Below, piece after piece: positions 43,488 through 51,005 of a DNA stretch of 64,000 bases. The stretch comes from a virus. Under the pieces are notes generated by a model. That model was not told where the DNA came from and made no database searches. It worked only from the letters and a program-made list of their open reading frames with translations. The stretch lies in IMG/VR virus record IMGVR_UViG_3300030090_006322, positions 1 to 64,000 of that record. One strand, given 5' to 3'. Position numbers and translations under genes: made by a program. Each line of letters begins with the position of its first letter. The stretch's first letter is position 1.

Positions 43488-44332
43488 TTTACAACGGTCT
43501 CCCAAAATTTAGACGCAGCAGACTCACAGCGATCTTTAAATTTATCATATCCTATTTTTTCAAATTCTAAATACGAACCAATTTTAGATTTGTCACCTAT
43601 AATTTCTTCAACCCCACACAATAAGGCTTCTGCTACCATTCTGCAAAATGGTTCATTAACAATTGGAGAGTGGAAGATTGCATTAGATTTCTGAAAAACC
43701 TGTGCTATTTCAGAGTGATCTATCTGACCGTTGTGTTTTATATTAGGATATTTATCAAAAAAACCTTTAGTGCTAAAATCTGCCCATCCAAATATGTCTA
43801 TGTTTCTGTTAGGGTTTTCTTTAGCAAATTTAAGTAGATTGTTAAAGCCTTTTAGGTGGTGTAAATAACCACAGTAAACAACATCATATTGTTTATCACA
43901 ATCACTTTTTTTAAATACCTGTGTTTCTATTGGGTCATAGATTATTTCTACATCATGGAAATAATCTCCATAAAGTTTTTTGAAAAAATCAAAATGGAAA
44001 TCGCTTAAAAAATAATTTTTTTTAGATTTCGAAAATAACTCTAACCTAGTATCATCATGCAAATATGAACAAGAATCATGCTCAAGCCTAATTGAGTTAG
44101 GCATTTTAAGAATAAAAGGTAGCTTTTCAGGAGAGATTTTACTAATTACCTCAAGATTTGAGTTAATAACTAAATCGTAAGATGTTAGAAAATCAGTAAC
44201 TGATGAAGAATGGCTGTGTTCTTTTATTTCATAGCCAAGCTCTTTACCTTTTTTGATTAAGATATTATTGCTTACTTGAGCGCCACCTTCTCTCTGTTGT
44301 AGTGTGAAGTCAGATATAAACAATACTTTCAT
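43484..44332 (-). CDS. GT4-like glycosyltransferase
   Basis: 282 residues. N-terminal VLFISDFTLQQREGGAQVS is the glycine-rich start of group 1 GT-B enzymes; YCGYLHHLKGFNNLL and IFGWADFSTKGFF are mid motifs, and EPFCRMVAEALLCG is the EX7E donor motif. Somewhat shorter than usual (about 350-380). It starts at ATG 44332, inside a 14-base near-palindrome (CATGCA-AA-TGCATG). Confidence 0.8.
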   Translation of the reverse strand: MKVLFISDFTLQQREGGAQVSNNILIKKGKELGYEIKEHSHSSSVTDFLTSYDLVINSNLEVISKISPEKLPFILKMPNSIRLEHDSCSYLHDDTRLELFSKSKKNYFLSDFHFDFFKKLYGDYFHDVEIIYDPIETQVFKKSDCDKQYDVVYCGYLHHLKGFNNLLKFAKENPNRNIDIFGWADFSTKGFFDKYPNIKHNGQIDHSEIAQVFQKSNAIFHSPIVNEPFCRMVAEALLCGVEEIIGDKSKIGSYLEFEKIGYDKFKDRCESAASKFWETVVK

Positions 44333-44343
44333 GCAAATGCATG
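44330..44343. other. Perfect inverted repeat at a start codon
   Basis: CATGCA-AA-TGCATG spans the ATG of the GT4-like gene and its immediate upstream bases. A TATAAT on the minus strand lies just upstream (44349-44344). Possible operator or chance. Confidence 0.25.
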
Positions 44344-44351
44344 ATTATAGT

Positions 44352-45332
44352 CTATAATTCTTCTTCTTCAACAACTTCCTTAACTTCAGACAAAAATGGT
44401 AAAGAATTTAATAGGTCTTGTTGATCTGCAAAATTAGCATCATCCCAACCCCACTCACTTAAAACTTCTTCATCATCCCAAGCTACAACCTCACTTGAAG
44501 TCATTTTGTTTACAGGTTTTTTGCTCCAAAATCTACAAGACCAATATCTAGCCTTATGTTTTGGACCTGGGTTTGTATCGCACTGGTGACGCGCTCTGAA
44601 ATTTCTACGTCTGTCTGGATCATCTCGCTTGATCTCCATATTTGGATCTCCAAATTTTACCATGACAGTATTTCCTTTTGGGTTTTTTACATAAACACCA
44701 AATTTCTTTTTGGAACCAGAAGGTAATCTAAAGGGTTTATTTAGGGTTTTTTTTTCTGCTTCTGAATAATCGATATCCTCTATGTCTTGATCCATTTCGA
44801 CTTCAGAAATCCCCGCTTTCAACAAGTCTATTTTAGCTAGACCAAATTCTACTTCATTAAAGTCAACATATGCTTCTCCGACTGGCTCATTGTAGTATTC
44901 CTCGCTACCTCTAGCAATATCTCCATCAGCAGCTCTGTAAGATTCTTTGACTTTTCCCCCACGAACCATTTTTAAGAATGTATTTACGCGAGCCATCGCC
45001 CACTGACCCCTGCTTTTACCAGGTCTATGGCTACTTGAAAATGCTCCTGCACCCCTCCTATAAACCTTTTTAAGTTGTCCAAGAGTAACTTTTTTAGAGT
45101 GTTTAGCGTTATGCTCCTTGACTTTATTCTTAAGTGAAGTGATTACTTTTTCAGAAAAAGTAATAGAGGGAGTTTTTTTGCCTCCTCCAGCAGATCCTTT
45201 AGGATTCTTTTTCGAACCTTTTTTGCGCTCCGAAGGTTTAGCTGGTGTTTGAGCAGAACTTCTTGGTCCTTTGCGTTTTGCGCTTTGGCTTTCTAAAAAG
45301 TCTTTAGCTTGATCTGAAAAGTCGTATTCCAT
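44352..45332 (-). CDS. Conserved phage protein, DUF5824-like and RARHxC domains
   Basis: 326 residues from the ATG at 45332 (a TTG lies one codon earlier). Lys/Ser-rich N-terminus, then VTLGQLKKVYRRGAGAFSSS with RPGKSRGQWAMARVNTFLK, a DUF5824-like module. Later FRLPSGSKKKFGVYVKNPKG, VKFGDP, RRRNFRARHQCDTNPGPKHKA and YWSCRFW form a second conserved phage module with Cys/His residues that may bind metal. Acidic C-terminus. Such modules are often attached to phage prohead-protease or structural proteins. Function unknown. Confidence 0.65.
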   Translation of the reverse strand: MEYDFSDQAKDFLESQSAKRKGPRSSAQTPAKPSERKKGSKKNPKGSAGGGKKTPSITFSEKVITSLKNKVKEHNAKHSKKVTLGQLKKVYRRGAGAFSSSHRPGKSRGQWAMARVNTFLKMVRGGKVKESYRAADGDIARGSEEYYNEPVGEAYVDFNEVEFGLAKIDLLKAGISEVEMDQDIEDIDYSEAEKKTLNKPFRLPSGSKKKFGVYVKNPKGNTVMVKFGDPNMEIKRDDPDRRRNFRARHQCDTNPGPKHKARYWSCRFWSKKPVNKMTSSEVVAWDDEEVLSEWGWDDANFADQQDLLNSLPFLSEVKEVVEEEEL

Positions 45333-45342
45333 CAAGAAATTA

Positions 45343-45349
45343 TTACACT
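45343..45349 (-). promoter_or_regulatory. AGTGTAA motif after nrdA
   Basis: AATTAAAAGTGTAA on the minus strand in the 39-base gap after nrdA, 10 bases before the ATG at 45332. No Shine-Dalgarno sequence. Confidence 0.35.
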
Positions 45350-45371
45350 TTTAATTATTAAAAATGAATAT

Positions 45372-47018
45372 TTAACCCTCGCAAGAAGAGCAGTTTAGAA
45401 TAGATCTAGCTAGTTCTTGACTAGGATTAGCGCTTCTTTGATAATAAAAGCTTTTTACTCCTTGCTCCCAACCAAAAATCAAAAGCTCATTTACTTGTTT
45501 TGGTGGGCATTTAGGGGAAATCATTAAATTTAAGCTTTGTCCTTGATCAATATATTTTTGTCTTTGAGCTGCTTGGATAACAACTTCTTTTTGTGAAATC
45601 TCTCCAAATGTTTTAAATACCTCTTTTTCTTCTTCAGATAAAAAGTCGAGATGTTGGACAGAACCACCTTTAATTAAAATTGATTTCCAAGTTTTTTGAG
45701 TATTTTTCTTTTTCTCCTCTAATAATTTTTCTAGATAAGGATTTTTGTAAGTAAATTTACCTTTAGCTAAATCTTTGGTAAAATAATTACTATTGAGAGG
45801 TTCGATAGAGGGAGAAACTTGTCCCAGAATGAAAGAGCTAGAAGTTGTTGGGGCTATAGCCATTGTGGTCATGTTGCGCCTACCATAACCTTTTAAATGT
45901 TCTGGCTCACCCAATAAAACAGAAAGTTCTTTTGTAGCTTTATCACAATTGTCTCTGATTGTTTTATGAATTTCATTATTTATAAATTTAGCCTCCATAC
46001 TTTCGAAGCTAATCATTTTATCTTGAAGAAATGAATGCCAACCTAATACGCCAACTCCTAAAGCTCTTTGCCTTTTAGCAAAATTGTGAGAAGCCTCCAT
46101 GAATGGAATATCTTTAGTTTTGTTGATGTATTCCTCCATAACGGCATCAAGAAAATAAACAAGAGTTTGAATTGCGTCTGTTTCTTTTATCTCGTCCCAC
46201 TTCACAAGATTGAGAGATGATAAACAACAAACAAAAGACTCCTCTTCAGAAGAATGTAAAAATATCTCGCTACAAAGATTAGATGAATGAATCTTAAGTT
46301 TTTTATCTCTATATGCTTTGGGGGCATTTGCATTCGCCGTGTCTGTAAAAAACAAGTATGGATAACCAGTCTCAAACCTCTTTTTAATAATCGAGGCCCA
46401 AATAGATCTTTTCTTTCGGTCACCATCAATCATTGATCTCATCCATTCATCTGTAATGCAGACCCCAAAAGACATTTCTTGAATTGGGTTTCCCTCGCTA
46501 CGAATTCTTAAAAATTCAGTTATATCAGGATGTTCTACTGGAAGATATGCGGCAAACGATCCTCTTCTTACGTTACTTTGAGATACGACAGAAGAAACTT
46601 TATCAAATAACTCCATAAAGTGGACTGGACCGCTCGATGTTCCTCCAGCAGATATTTCAACTCCTCTACCTCTTAAATCACCAAAATAACCAGAAGTCCC
46701 AGCGCCATGTTTTGTTTGCATACCAACCTCCGCTTGTTTATCTAAAATCGCGTCCATTCTGTCTTCTATAAAGACACCATTGCAAGAAATAGGAAGACCC
46801 CTCTCTCTCCCAAAGTTAGCCCAGATTGGGCTTGATAAAGAATAAAAACCTTGAGCTAAATAATCAGAAAACTTTTCAGCAAACCCTTTTACTTTTAGTA
46901 TTTTTTCTGCTGCGAGAGCAATGTCTTCGCCTCTTTTTTCGGCAGTTTCACCATCTTGTAAATACCCTCTTTTGAGAAAGTCTCGGGCATCTTTATTTAG
47001 CCATTTGTATTTTTTCAT
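45372..47018 (-). CDS. nrdA: Ribonucleoside-diphosphate reductase, large subunit (class I)
   Basis: 548 residues, the catalytic barrel of class I reductase. PISCNG (first redox Cys), NLCSEIF (radical Cys with Asn and Glu), FVCCLSSLNL (second redox Cys) and FYYQRSANP (the tyrosine pair of the radical path) are all present, and the protein ends with a CSSC-type tail. The N-terminal ATP-cone of cellular enzymes (about 100 residues) is absent, so dATP feedback inhibition is expected to be lost, as in many phage versions. It makes dNDPs for phage DNA. One-base TAATG-type junction with nrdB. Confidence 0.95.
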   Translation of the reverse strand: MKKYKWLNKDARDFLKRGYLQDGETAEKRGEDIALAAEKILKVKGFAEKFSDYLAQGFYSLSSPIWANFGRERGLPISCNGVFIEDRMDAILDKQAEVGMQTKHGAGTSGYFGDLRGRGVEISAGGTSSGPVHFMELFDKVSSVVSQSNVRRGSFAAYLPVEHPDITEFLRIRSEGNPIQEMSFGVCITDEWMRSMIDGDRKKRSIWASIIKKRFETGYPYLFFTDTANANAPKAYRDKKLKIHSSNLCSEIFLHSSEEESFVCCLSSLNLVKWDEIKETDAIQTLVYFLDAVMEEYINKTKDIPFMEASHNFAKRQRALGVGVLGWHSFLQDKMISFESMEAKFINNEIHKTIRDNCDKATKELSVLLGEPEHLKGYGRRNMTTMAIAPTTSSSFILGQVSPSIEPLNSNYFTKDLAKGKFTYKNPYLEKLLEEKKKNTQKTWKSILIKGGSVQHLDFLSEEEKEVFKTFGEISQKEVVIQAAQRQKYIDQGQSLNLMISPKCPPKQVNELLIFGWEQGVKSFYYQRSANPSQELARSILNCSSCEG

Positions 47019-47989
47019 TAAAAAAGATCGTCAGCGTCGAATGTTTGTGAGTTTTTCGAATATTCTACAGGTCTAGAATGAAAGAAATCTGTGGCGTTAT
47101 TGCCCATCAGTTCCTCTTCGAACCACATTGTATCTTCTAGTAAAGAAGTGTCAACATCAAACGCTGAATCAAAACCTATTTTTTCTAGAGAGTCATTAAT
47201 TCTGTTTTTAATGAACTCTTTTAAAATTTCGGCATTGAGACCTTTTTCATCAAATCCATTTACCATCCAATCGACAATATTACTTTCTGCGACAAAAGCA
47301 GCTTTAGCTTCTGTAGCTATTCTTTGTTCAAGTTCTTCGTCAAAAAGCTCTGGGTGTTCGCTGCGGATTGTGTTTATAATTTTAATTCCAGCCAACGCAT
47401 GAATATTTTCTTCGTTTCTTGTATATTTTACCTGTTGACCAGTGTCTTTAAGTACATTGCGATAGCGGTTAAACCAATTGATAATGTAAAACTGTGAAAA
47501 CAAAGATACGTTCTCCACAAAAAGAGTAAACAAAATGATGGAATACACATATTGTTTTTTAGAATCTTTGTAAAACTTGTGATTATATTTACGCAAATAT
47601 TTTACCCTGCCTTCGATAAAATCGAGTTGTAGGTTTTTTTCAAAAATATCTTCTAGCCCCAGAACTTTTAAAAGTCTCTCGTAAGCATTATTGTGAATAA
47701 CCTCAATGTTAGCCATCACGTAGCCCAGATCGGTTAAACTTGGATGAGGGAGGTTGTCTCCTAATTTGCTCCAAAACTTTTTAACCGCTACCTCAATCTG
47801 ACCAATAGCAGAGAGAGTCCTCACGACCATCTCCCTTTCATCTTCCGTTAAGTTCACGTTAAAATCCTGAATGTCACTACTGAAACTAAATTCCTTGTCG
47901 GTCCAAAAACCGTTATGCATTGCCTCAATAAACTCTTGCGCCCAAGGATAATGGTCGGGCTTTCTCGATACTTGCTCTTCAAAAATCAT
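47018..47989 (-). CDS. nrdB: Ribonucleoside-diphosphate reductase, small subunit
   Basis: 323 residues of ferritin-like helices. Metal ligands: E66 (IGQIE), E96 and H99 (ANIEVIHNNAY), later E in FVENVS and E/H in NEENIHA. Y103 is the radical tyrosine position. The C-terminus TFDADDLF is the tail that docks into NrdA. It generates the tyrosyl radical needed by NrdA. It is the first gene of the long leftward block, reading from the divergent region. Metal (Fe or Mn) is not decided by sequence. Confidence 0.95.
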   Translation of the reverse strand: MIFEEQVSRKPDHYPWAQEFIEAMHNGFWTDKEFSFSSDIQDFNVNLTEDEREMVVRTLSAIGQIEVAVKKFWSKLGDNLPHPSLTDLGYVMANIEVIHNNAYERLLKVLGLEDIFEKNLQLDFIEGRVKYLRKYNHKFYKDSKKQYVYSIILFTLFVENVSLFSQFYIINWFNRYRNVLKDTGQQVKYTRNEENIHALAGIKIINTIRSEHPELFDEELEQRIATEAKAAFVAESNIVDWMVNGFDEKGLNAEILKEFIKNRINDSLEKIGFDSAFDVDTSLLEDTMWFEEELMGNNATDFFHSRPVEYSKNSQTFDADDLF

Positions 47990-48001
47990 GGTTAAAGGAT
48001 T

Positions 48002-48008
48002 TTACACT
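48002..48008 (-). promoter_or_regulatory. AGTGTAA motif before nrdB
   Basis: AAGTGTAAAATCC on the minus strand, 12 bases before the nrdB ATG. A TTGACA lies upstream (48033-48028) but no good -10 at usual spacing; the motif is 18-19 bases beyond it. Confidence 0.4.
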
Positions 48009-48061
48009 TAGCAGGGGTATGAAGCAATGTCAAAGAGAAAATTTCGGAAAAATTTTTTTTG

Positions 48062-48089
48062 TTGACAAAGTGGTTTCACGGCATATAAT
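48062..48089 (+). promoter_or_regulatory. Near-perfect sigma-70 promoter
   Basis: TTGACA (48062-48067), 16-base spacer, TATAAT (48084-48089) on the plus strand, both hexamers exact. Predicted start near 48096 gives a long (about 145 base) leader to the sigma-factor gene. Probably an early promoter recognised by the host polymerase. Confidence 0.75.
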
Positions 48090-48100
48090 AACCGTGAAAC
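48073..48100. promoter_or_regulatory. Inverted repeat operator around -10 box
   Basis: GTTTCACGG (48073-48081) and CCGTGAAAC (48092-48100) form exact 9-base arms on either side of a 10-base spacer containing the TATAAT. This geometry fits a dimeric repressor or other regulator blocking the promoter. As RNA it could also fold, but the predicted start lies in the right arm, so an operator is more likely. Confidence 0.65.
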
Positions 48101-48169
48101 GGGATAAACGCAATTTACACCTATTACGGTATAGATTAAGTAAAACGTAATACTATAAAGTATACGTTT

Positions 48170-48188
48170 TATAAATATTATATAAATA
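48170..48188 (+). promoter_or_regulatory. Tandem T4-type late promoter words
   Basis: TATAAATA at 48170-48177 and again at 48181-48188, 11 bases apart, exactly matching the late-promoter core read by gp55-type sigma factors. They lie 53-71 bases before the sigma gene, so the sigma factor may drive its own expression late. AT-rich sequence raises the chance of coincidence. Confidence 0.55.
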
Positions 48189-48240
48189 TAAATCAGAAAT
48201 TTTTTTAAATTCTGTGGAAAAAGGAAAGCCAGAAGATACA

Positions 48241-48825
48241 ATGGGGTCAGTGGAAAGCGATCTGACACTCATTTGTAAAATACAAGAGGATAATACCGAT
48301 CAAGAAAGCTTAATAGCTTTGGTAGATCGGCACTCTGGCATATTCCACACGATGGTAAATCATTTTATGTCTAGTCCTCAATGCGCTCTCGACAAAACCC
48401 AAATCGTTGAGGATAAAGAGATGACAATTTATGATTCAGCTCTTAACTACGACCCATCAAGAAACACTAAGTTCTCGACGCATTTAGCAAACCAAACAAA
48501 ATGGAAATGCTTGAATGCTCTTAATAAAAAGAAGAAAAATAAAGAGTGTTTTATTGATGATGAAAATAGTTACATCGAACCAAGTTGTGATTCGTTTATA
48601 AAAGACATCAACAAGGAAGAAGCATTAAGTGTGTTCGAAAAGTGTTTAAAAACAGAGGAAGATGATCGCGTTAAAAAAATAGTTGACATGCGCTATGGTT
48701 CATATAATAATAAACTCACTCCTTGGAGATTTATTGCTAAAAAACTTGACTTAAGTATTCAGGGCTGTATAAACATTCACAACAAATTTATTAACAAAGT
48801 AAAAAAAGAAGGAAATTATGTATAA
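48241..48825 (+). CDS. Late-transcription sigma factor, gp55-like
   Basis: 194 residues from the ATG at 48241; a GTG start at 48214 would add nine, but the ATG has a weak AGAAG at proper spacing. The sequence LVDRHSGIFHTMVNHF and YDSALNYDPSRNTKFSTHLA..TKWKCLNALNKKKK resemble sigma-70 region 2 (core and -10 recognition). No region 4 beyond a short helix near the C-terminus (WRFIAKKLDLSIQGC is HTH-like). Probably recognises TATAAATA late promoters. Translationally overlaps ssb by 8 bases. Confidence 0.8.
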   Translation: MGSVESDLTLICKIQEDNTDQESLIALVDRHSGIFHTMVNHFMSSPQCALDKTQIVEDKEMTIYDSALNYDPSRNTKFSTHLANQTKWKCLNALNKKKKNKECFIDDENSYIEPSCDSFIKDINKEEALSVFEKCLKTEEDDRVKKIVDMRYGSYNNKLTPWRFIAKKLDLSIQGCINIHNKFINKVKKEGNYV

Positions 48826-49180
48826 TTCTATCACTGCCGCAGCTTATCTCGTCAAAGATCCTGAAGTAAGAACTACCAATAATGGTAAAAAAGTTGTCAG
48901 CTTAAGAGCTGGCGTTTCTACATCAAACGCAAAAACAAAATGCTTTGTTGATATTGAATATTGGGATAAAACCGCAGAAATCGCTGAAAAATATCTTTCT
49001 AAAGGAAGAGAATTTATTGTTAATGGTGAACTCTGTATGTCTTCTTGGGAAAAAGACGGCAAAAAGTTTAGCAAATATTTTATTAGAGGAAAAGATCTTC
49101 AGTTTTTGAGTTCTAAAAAGTCAGAGAGTGATGGGTCAGAAACATCTGACGATGTGCAAGGCGACGATGTTCCGTTTTAA
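48818..49180 (+). CDS. ssb: Single-stranded DNA-binding protein
   Basis: 120 residues. OB-fold signature: SITAAAYLVKDPEVR, VVSLRAGVS, CFVDIEYWDK, YLSKGREFIVNGELCMSSW, FSKYFIRGKDLQFL. The C-terminus DDVPF is the acidic tail by which bacterial SSB recruits partner proteins. It protects ssDNA at the phage fork and in recombination. AAGGAAATT gives a good ribosome binding site ahead of its ATG. Confidence 0.9.
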   Translation: MYNSITAAAYLVKDPEVRTTNNGKKVVSLRAGVSTSNAKTKCFVDIEYWDKTAEIAEKYLSKGREFIVNGELCMSSWEKDGKKFSKYFIRGKDLQFLSSKKSESDGSETSDDVQGDDVPF

Positions 49181-50265
49181 TGAAATTATTAAATTTAGAA
49201 GCCCCGTTAAATGGCTTAAGTTTTGGTAATGTTTCTTACAACATTATCAGAGAATTAAAAGATTTAAAAGTAAAGTTGAGTCTGTTTCCCACGGGGGACG
49301 CAGACTTTTCTGCTTTTGATTTAGAGGACGATTTAAAAGAATATATAGAGGATGCTGTTAATAGAAGATGGGAAAGAATATCCTCTCGCGTCCCAACCTT
49401 AAAGCTTTGGCATTTAAACGGGTCTGAAAACAGGAAGACTAAAGATCAACATTTGCTTACTTTTTATGAGTGTAGTTCTCCAACCGATTTAGAGATTAAA
49501 ATCGGCTCAATGCAAGACACTCTCATATTTTCATCTAAATATGCCGCTGATCTTTTCAAGGAAAAAGGACTAGCAGATGTAAATTATATCCCGCTTGGTT
49601 TTGATAAAGATTTCAAAATAACTGGAAAAGAATATCTAAATAATATTATTCATTTTGGTTTGATGGGAAAATTTGAAAATAGGAAGCACACTAAGAAAAT
49701 AATTCAATCTTGGTTAAAGAAGTATGGGAACAATCCTAAATACCAACTTTCTTGCTGTGTTAATAACCCGTTTTTCAACCAACAACAAATGCAAGGAATA
49801 TGGAATGAGGTTACCCAAGGTAAGAATTATAGCAATTTAAATATTCTTCCACGGCTTGCCAAAAATTCAGAGGTTAATGAATTTTTAAATGCAATAGACA
49901 TAGACCTTACTGGCCTTTCAGGTGGAGAGGGTTGGAATCTGCCAGCATTTAATGCAACCTGTTTAGGAAAATGGAGCGTTGTTTTAAATGAAACTTCTCA
50001 TAAAGACTGGGCTACAAATGAAAATTCAATTTTGATTAATTCATCTGGTCAAATGAATTGTCAAGATGGAGTCTTTTTTACCAAAGATTCTGGTTTCAAT
50101 ACTGGCGTTTTTTACACTTGGACAGAAGATGAGGCTATCGCGGCTATGGAAAAAGCGGAATCTAAAGCAGGACAAATTAACACAGAGGGTGTCAAAATGG
50201 GAGACAATATGACGTACAAAAAAACTGTAGAGTCTATTTTATCCCTTATTTTTAGGGAAAATTGA
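49180..50265 (+). CDS. GT4-like glycosyltransferase
   Basis: 361 residues. GT-B fold: acceptor-side segment LSFGNVSYNIIRELKDL, linker, IIHFGLMGKFENRKHTKK (start of the donor domain) and GGEGWNLPAFNATCLGKWSVV (EX7E-like motif). It stands alone among sigma, SSB and Hsp20 genes, away from the main sugar island, with its start overlapping the ssb stop. Donor unknown. Confidence 0.75.
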   Translation: MKLLNLEAPLNGLSFGNVSYNIIRELKDLKVKLSLFPTGDADFSAFDLEDDLKEYIEDAVNRRWERISSRVPTLKLWHLNGSENRKTKDQHLLTFYECSSPTDLEIKIGSMQDTLIFSSKYAADLFKEKGLADVNYIPLGFDKDFKITGKEYLNNIIHFGLMGKFENRKHTKKIIQSWLKKYGNNPKYQLSCCVNNPFFNQQQMQGIWNEVTQGKNYSNLNILPRLAKNSEVNEFLNAIDIDLTGLSGGEGWNLPAFNATCLGKWSVVLNETSHKDWATNENSILINSSGQMNCQDGVFFTKDSGFNTGVFYTWTEDEAIAAMEKAESKAGQINTEGVKMGDNMTYKKTVESILSLIFREN

Positions 50266-50295
50266 AATGGCATAATAAATGTTAAGTATATAAGT

Positions 50296-50619
50296 ATGAA
50301 CACATTAATTAATCATATTCTTAACGACATTACTAACACACAAAAAACTACAAAACCTATTCCAGTCAAAGATTCGGGAGATGTTTATGTAGCTGAATTT
50401 GAATTGGCTGGATTTTCTAAAAAAGATGTACAGATCCAAGTTAGTGATAACACTCTAACAATTGAAGCTAAAAACGAACAAAGAAATAAATCATTTAAAT
50501 TATTTTTATATGATCTGGTTTCCGAGGAGCATATTACAGCTTCTTTAAAAAATGGGCTTTTAAATATTACTCTTCCTAAAAAAGAAGTTTCTGCAACAAA
50601 AAAAATTAATATTAAATAA
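50296..50619 (+). CDS. Small heat-shock protein, Hsp20 family
   Basis: 107 residues, one alpha-crystallin domain: DVYVAEFELAGFSKKDVQI, ITIEAK-type strand (LTIEAKNEQR), NGLLNITLPKKE. The N-terminal arm is short. Such Hsp20 proteins are known in T4-like cyanophages. Its role would be holding unfolded phage proteins during assembly. No clear Shine-Dalgarno sequence; gap of 30 bases after the glycosyltransferase, TAATG to the next gene. Confidence 0.9.
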   Translation: MNTLINHILNDITNTQKTTKPIPVKDSGDVYVAEFELAGFSKKDVQIQVSDNTLTIEAKNEQRNKSFKLFLYDLVSEEHITASLKNGLLNITLPKKEVSATKKINIK

Positions 50620-51005
50620 TGCCTATTTATGTTTACAAACATCCCGAACGAGAAGAATACCGAGAGGTGATTCAAGGGATGAATGATGAACATACATATT
50701 CAGAAGATGGCGTTGAATGGAGCAGGGTATTCCTTGCTCCCAACGCATCTATTGATAATTCTATTGATCCATTTAGTCAGCAACAATATATTGATGCGAC
50801 TTATAACAAAAAAGGAACTGTTGGCGACATGATGGATTTATCTGCTGAACTAAGCCAGAAAAGAGCTGAAAAAGCTGGTGGTTTAGACCCAGTAAAAGAA
50901 AAGTTTTATGATAATTATTCTAAAGAGAGGAATGGTGCAGAACACCCTAATAGAATAAAAGAAAAAGGATACGAAAGTAAAAATGTCAAAATTGATTTTG
51001 ACTAG
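50619..51005 (+). CDS. FmdB-like conserved phage protein
   Basis: 128 residues. MPIYVYKHPEREEY then VIQGMNDEHTYSEDGVEWSR, FLAPNASIDNSIDPFSQQQY and KGTVGDMMDLSAELSQKRAE match a family in marine T4-like phages annotated as FmdB/zinc-ribbon regulators. The CxxC zinc ligands of FmdB are absent here. DPVKEKFYDNY is also conserved. Function undefined; virion or regulatory. Its stop overlaps the stop of the convergent tail gene by 4 bases. Confidence 0.75.
   Translation: MPIYVYKHPEREEYREVIQGMNDEHTYSEDGVEWSRVFLAPNASIDNSIDPFSQQQYIDATYNKKGTVGDMMDLSAELSQKRAEKAGGLDPVKEKFYDNYSKERNGAEHPNRIKEKGYESKNVKIDFD

Noticed and set aside
13332-44332. Glycosyltransferases as a DNA-base hypermodification system
   Set aside because: No dCMP/dUMP hydroxymethylase or hydroxymethylpyrimidine genes are visible here; kept only as an open possibility.
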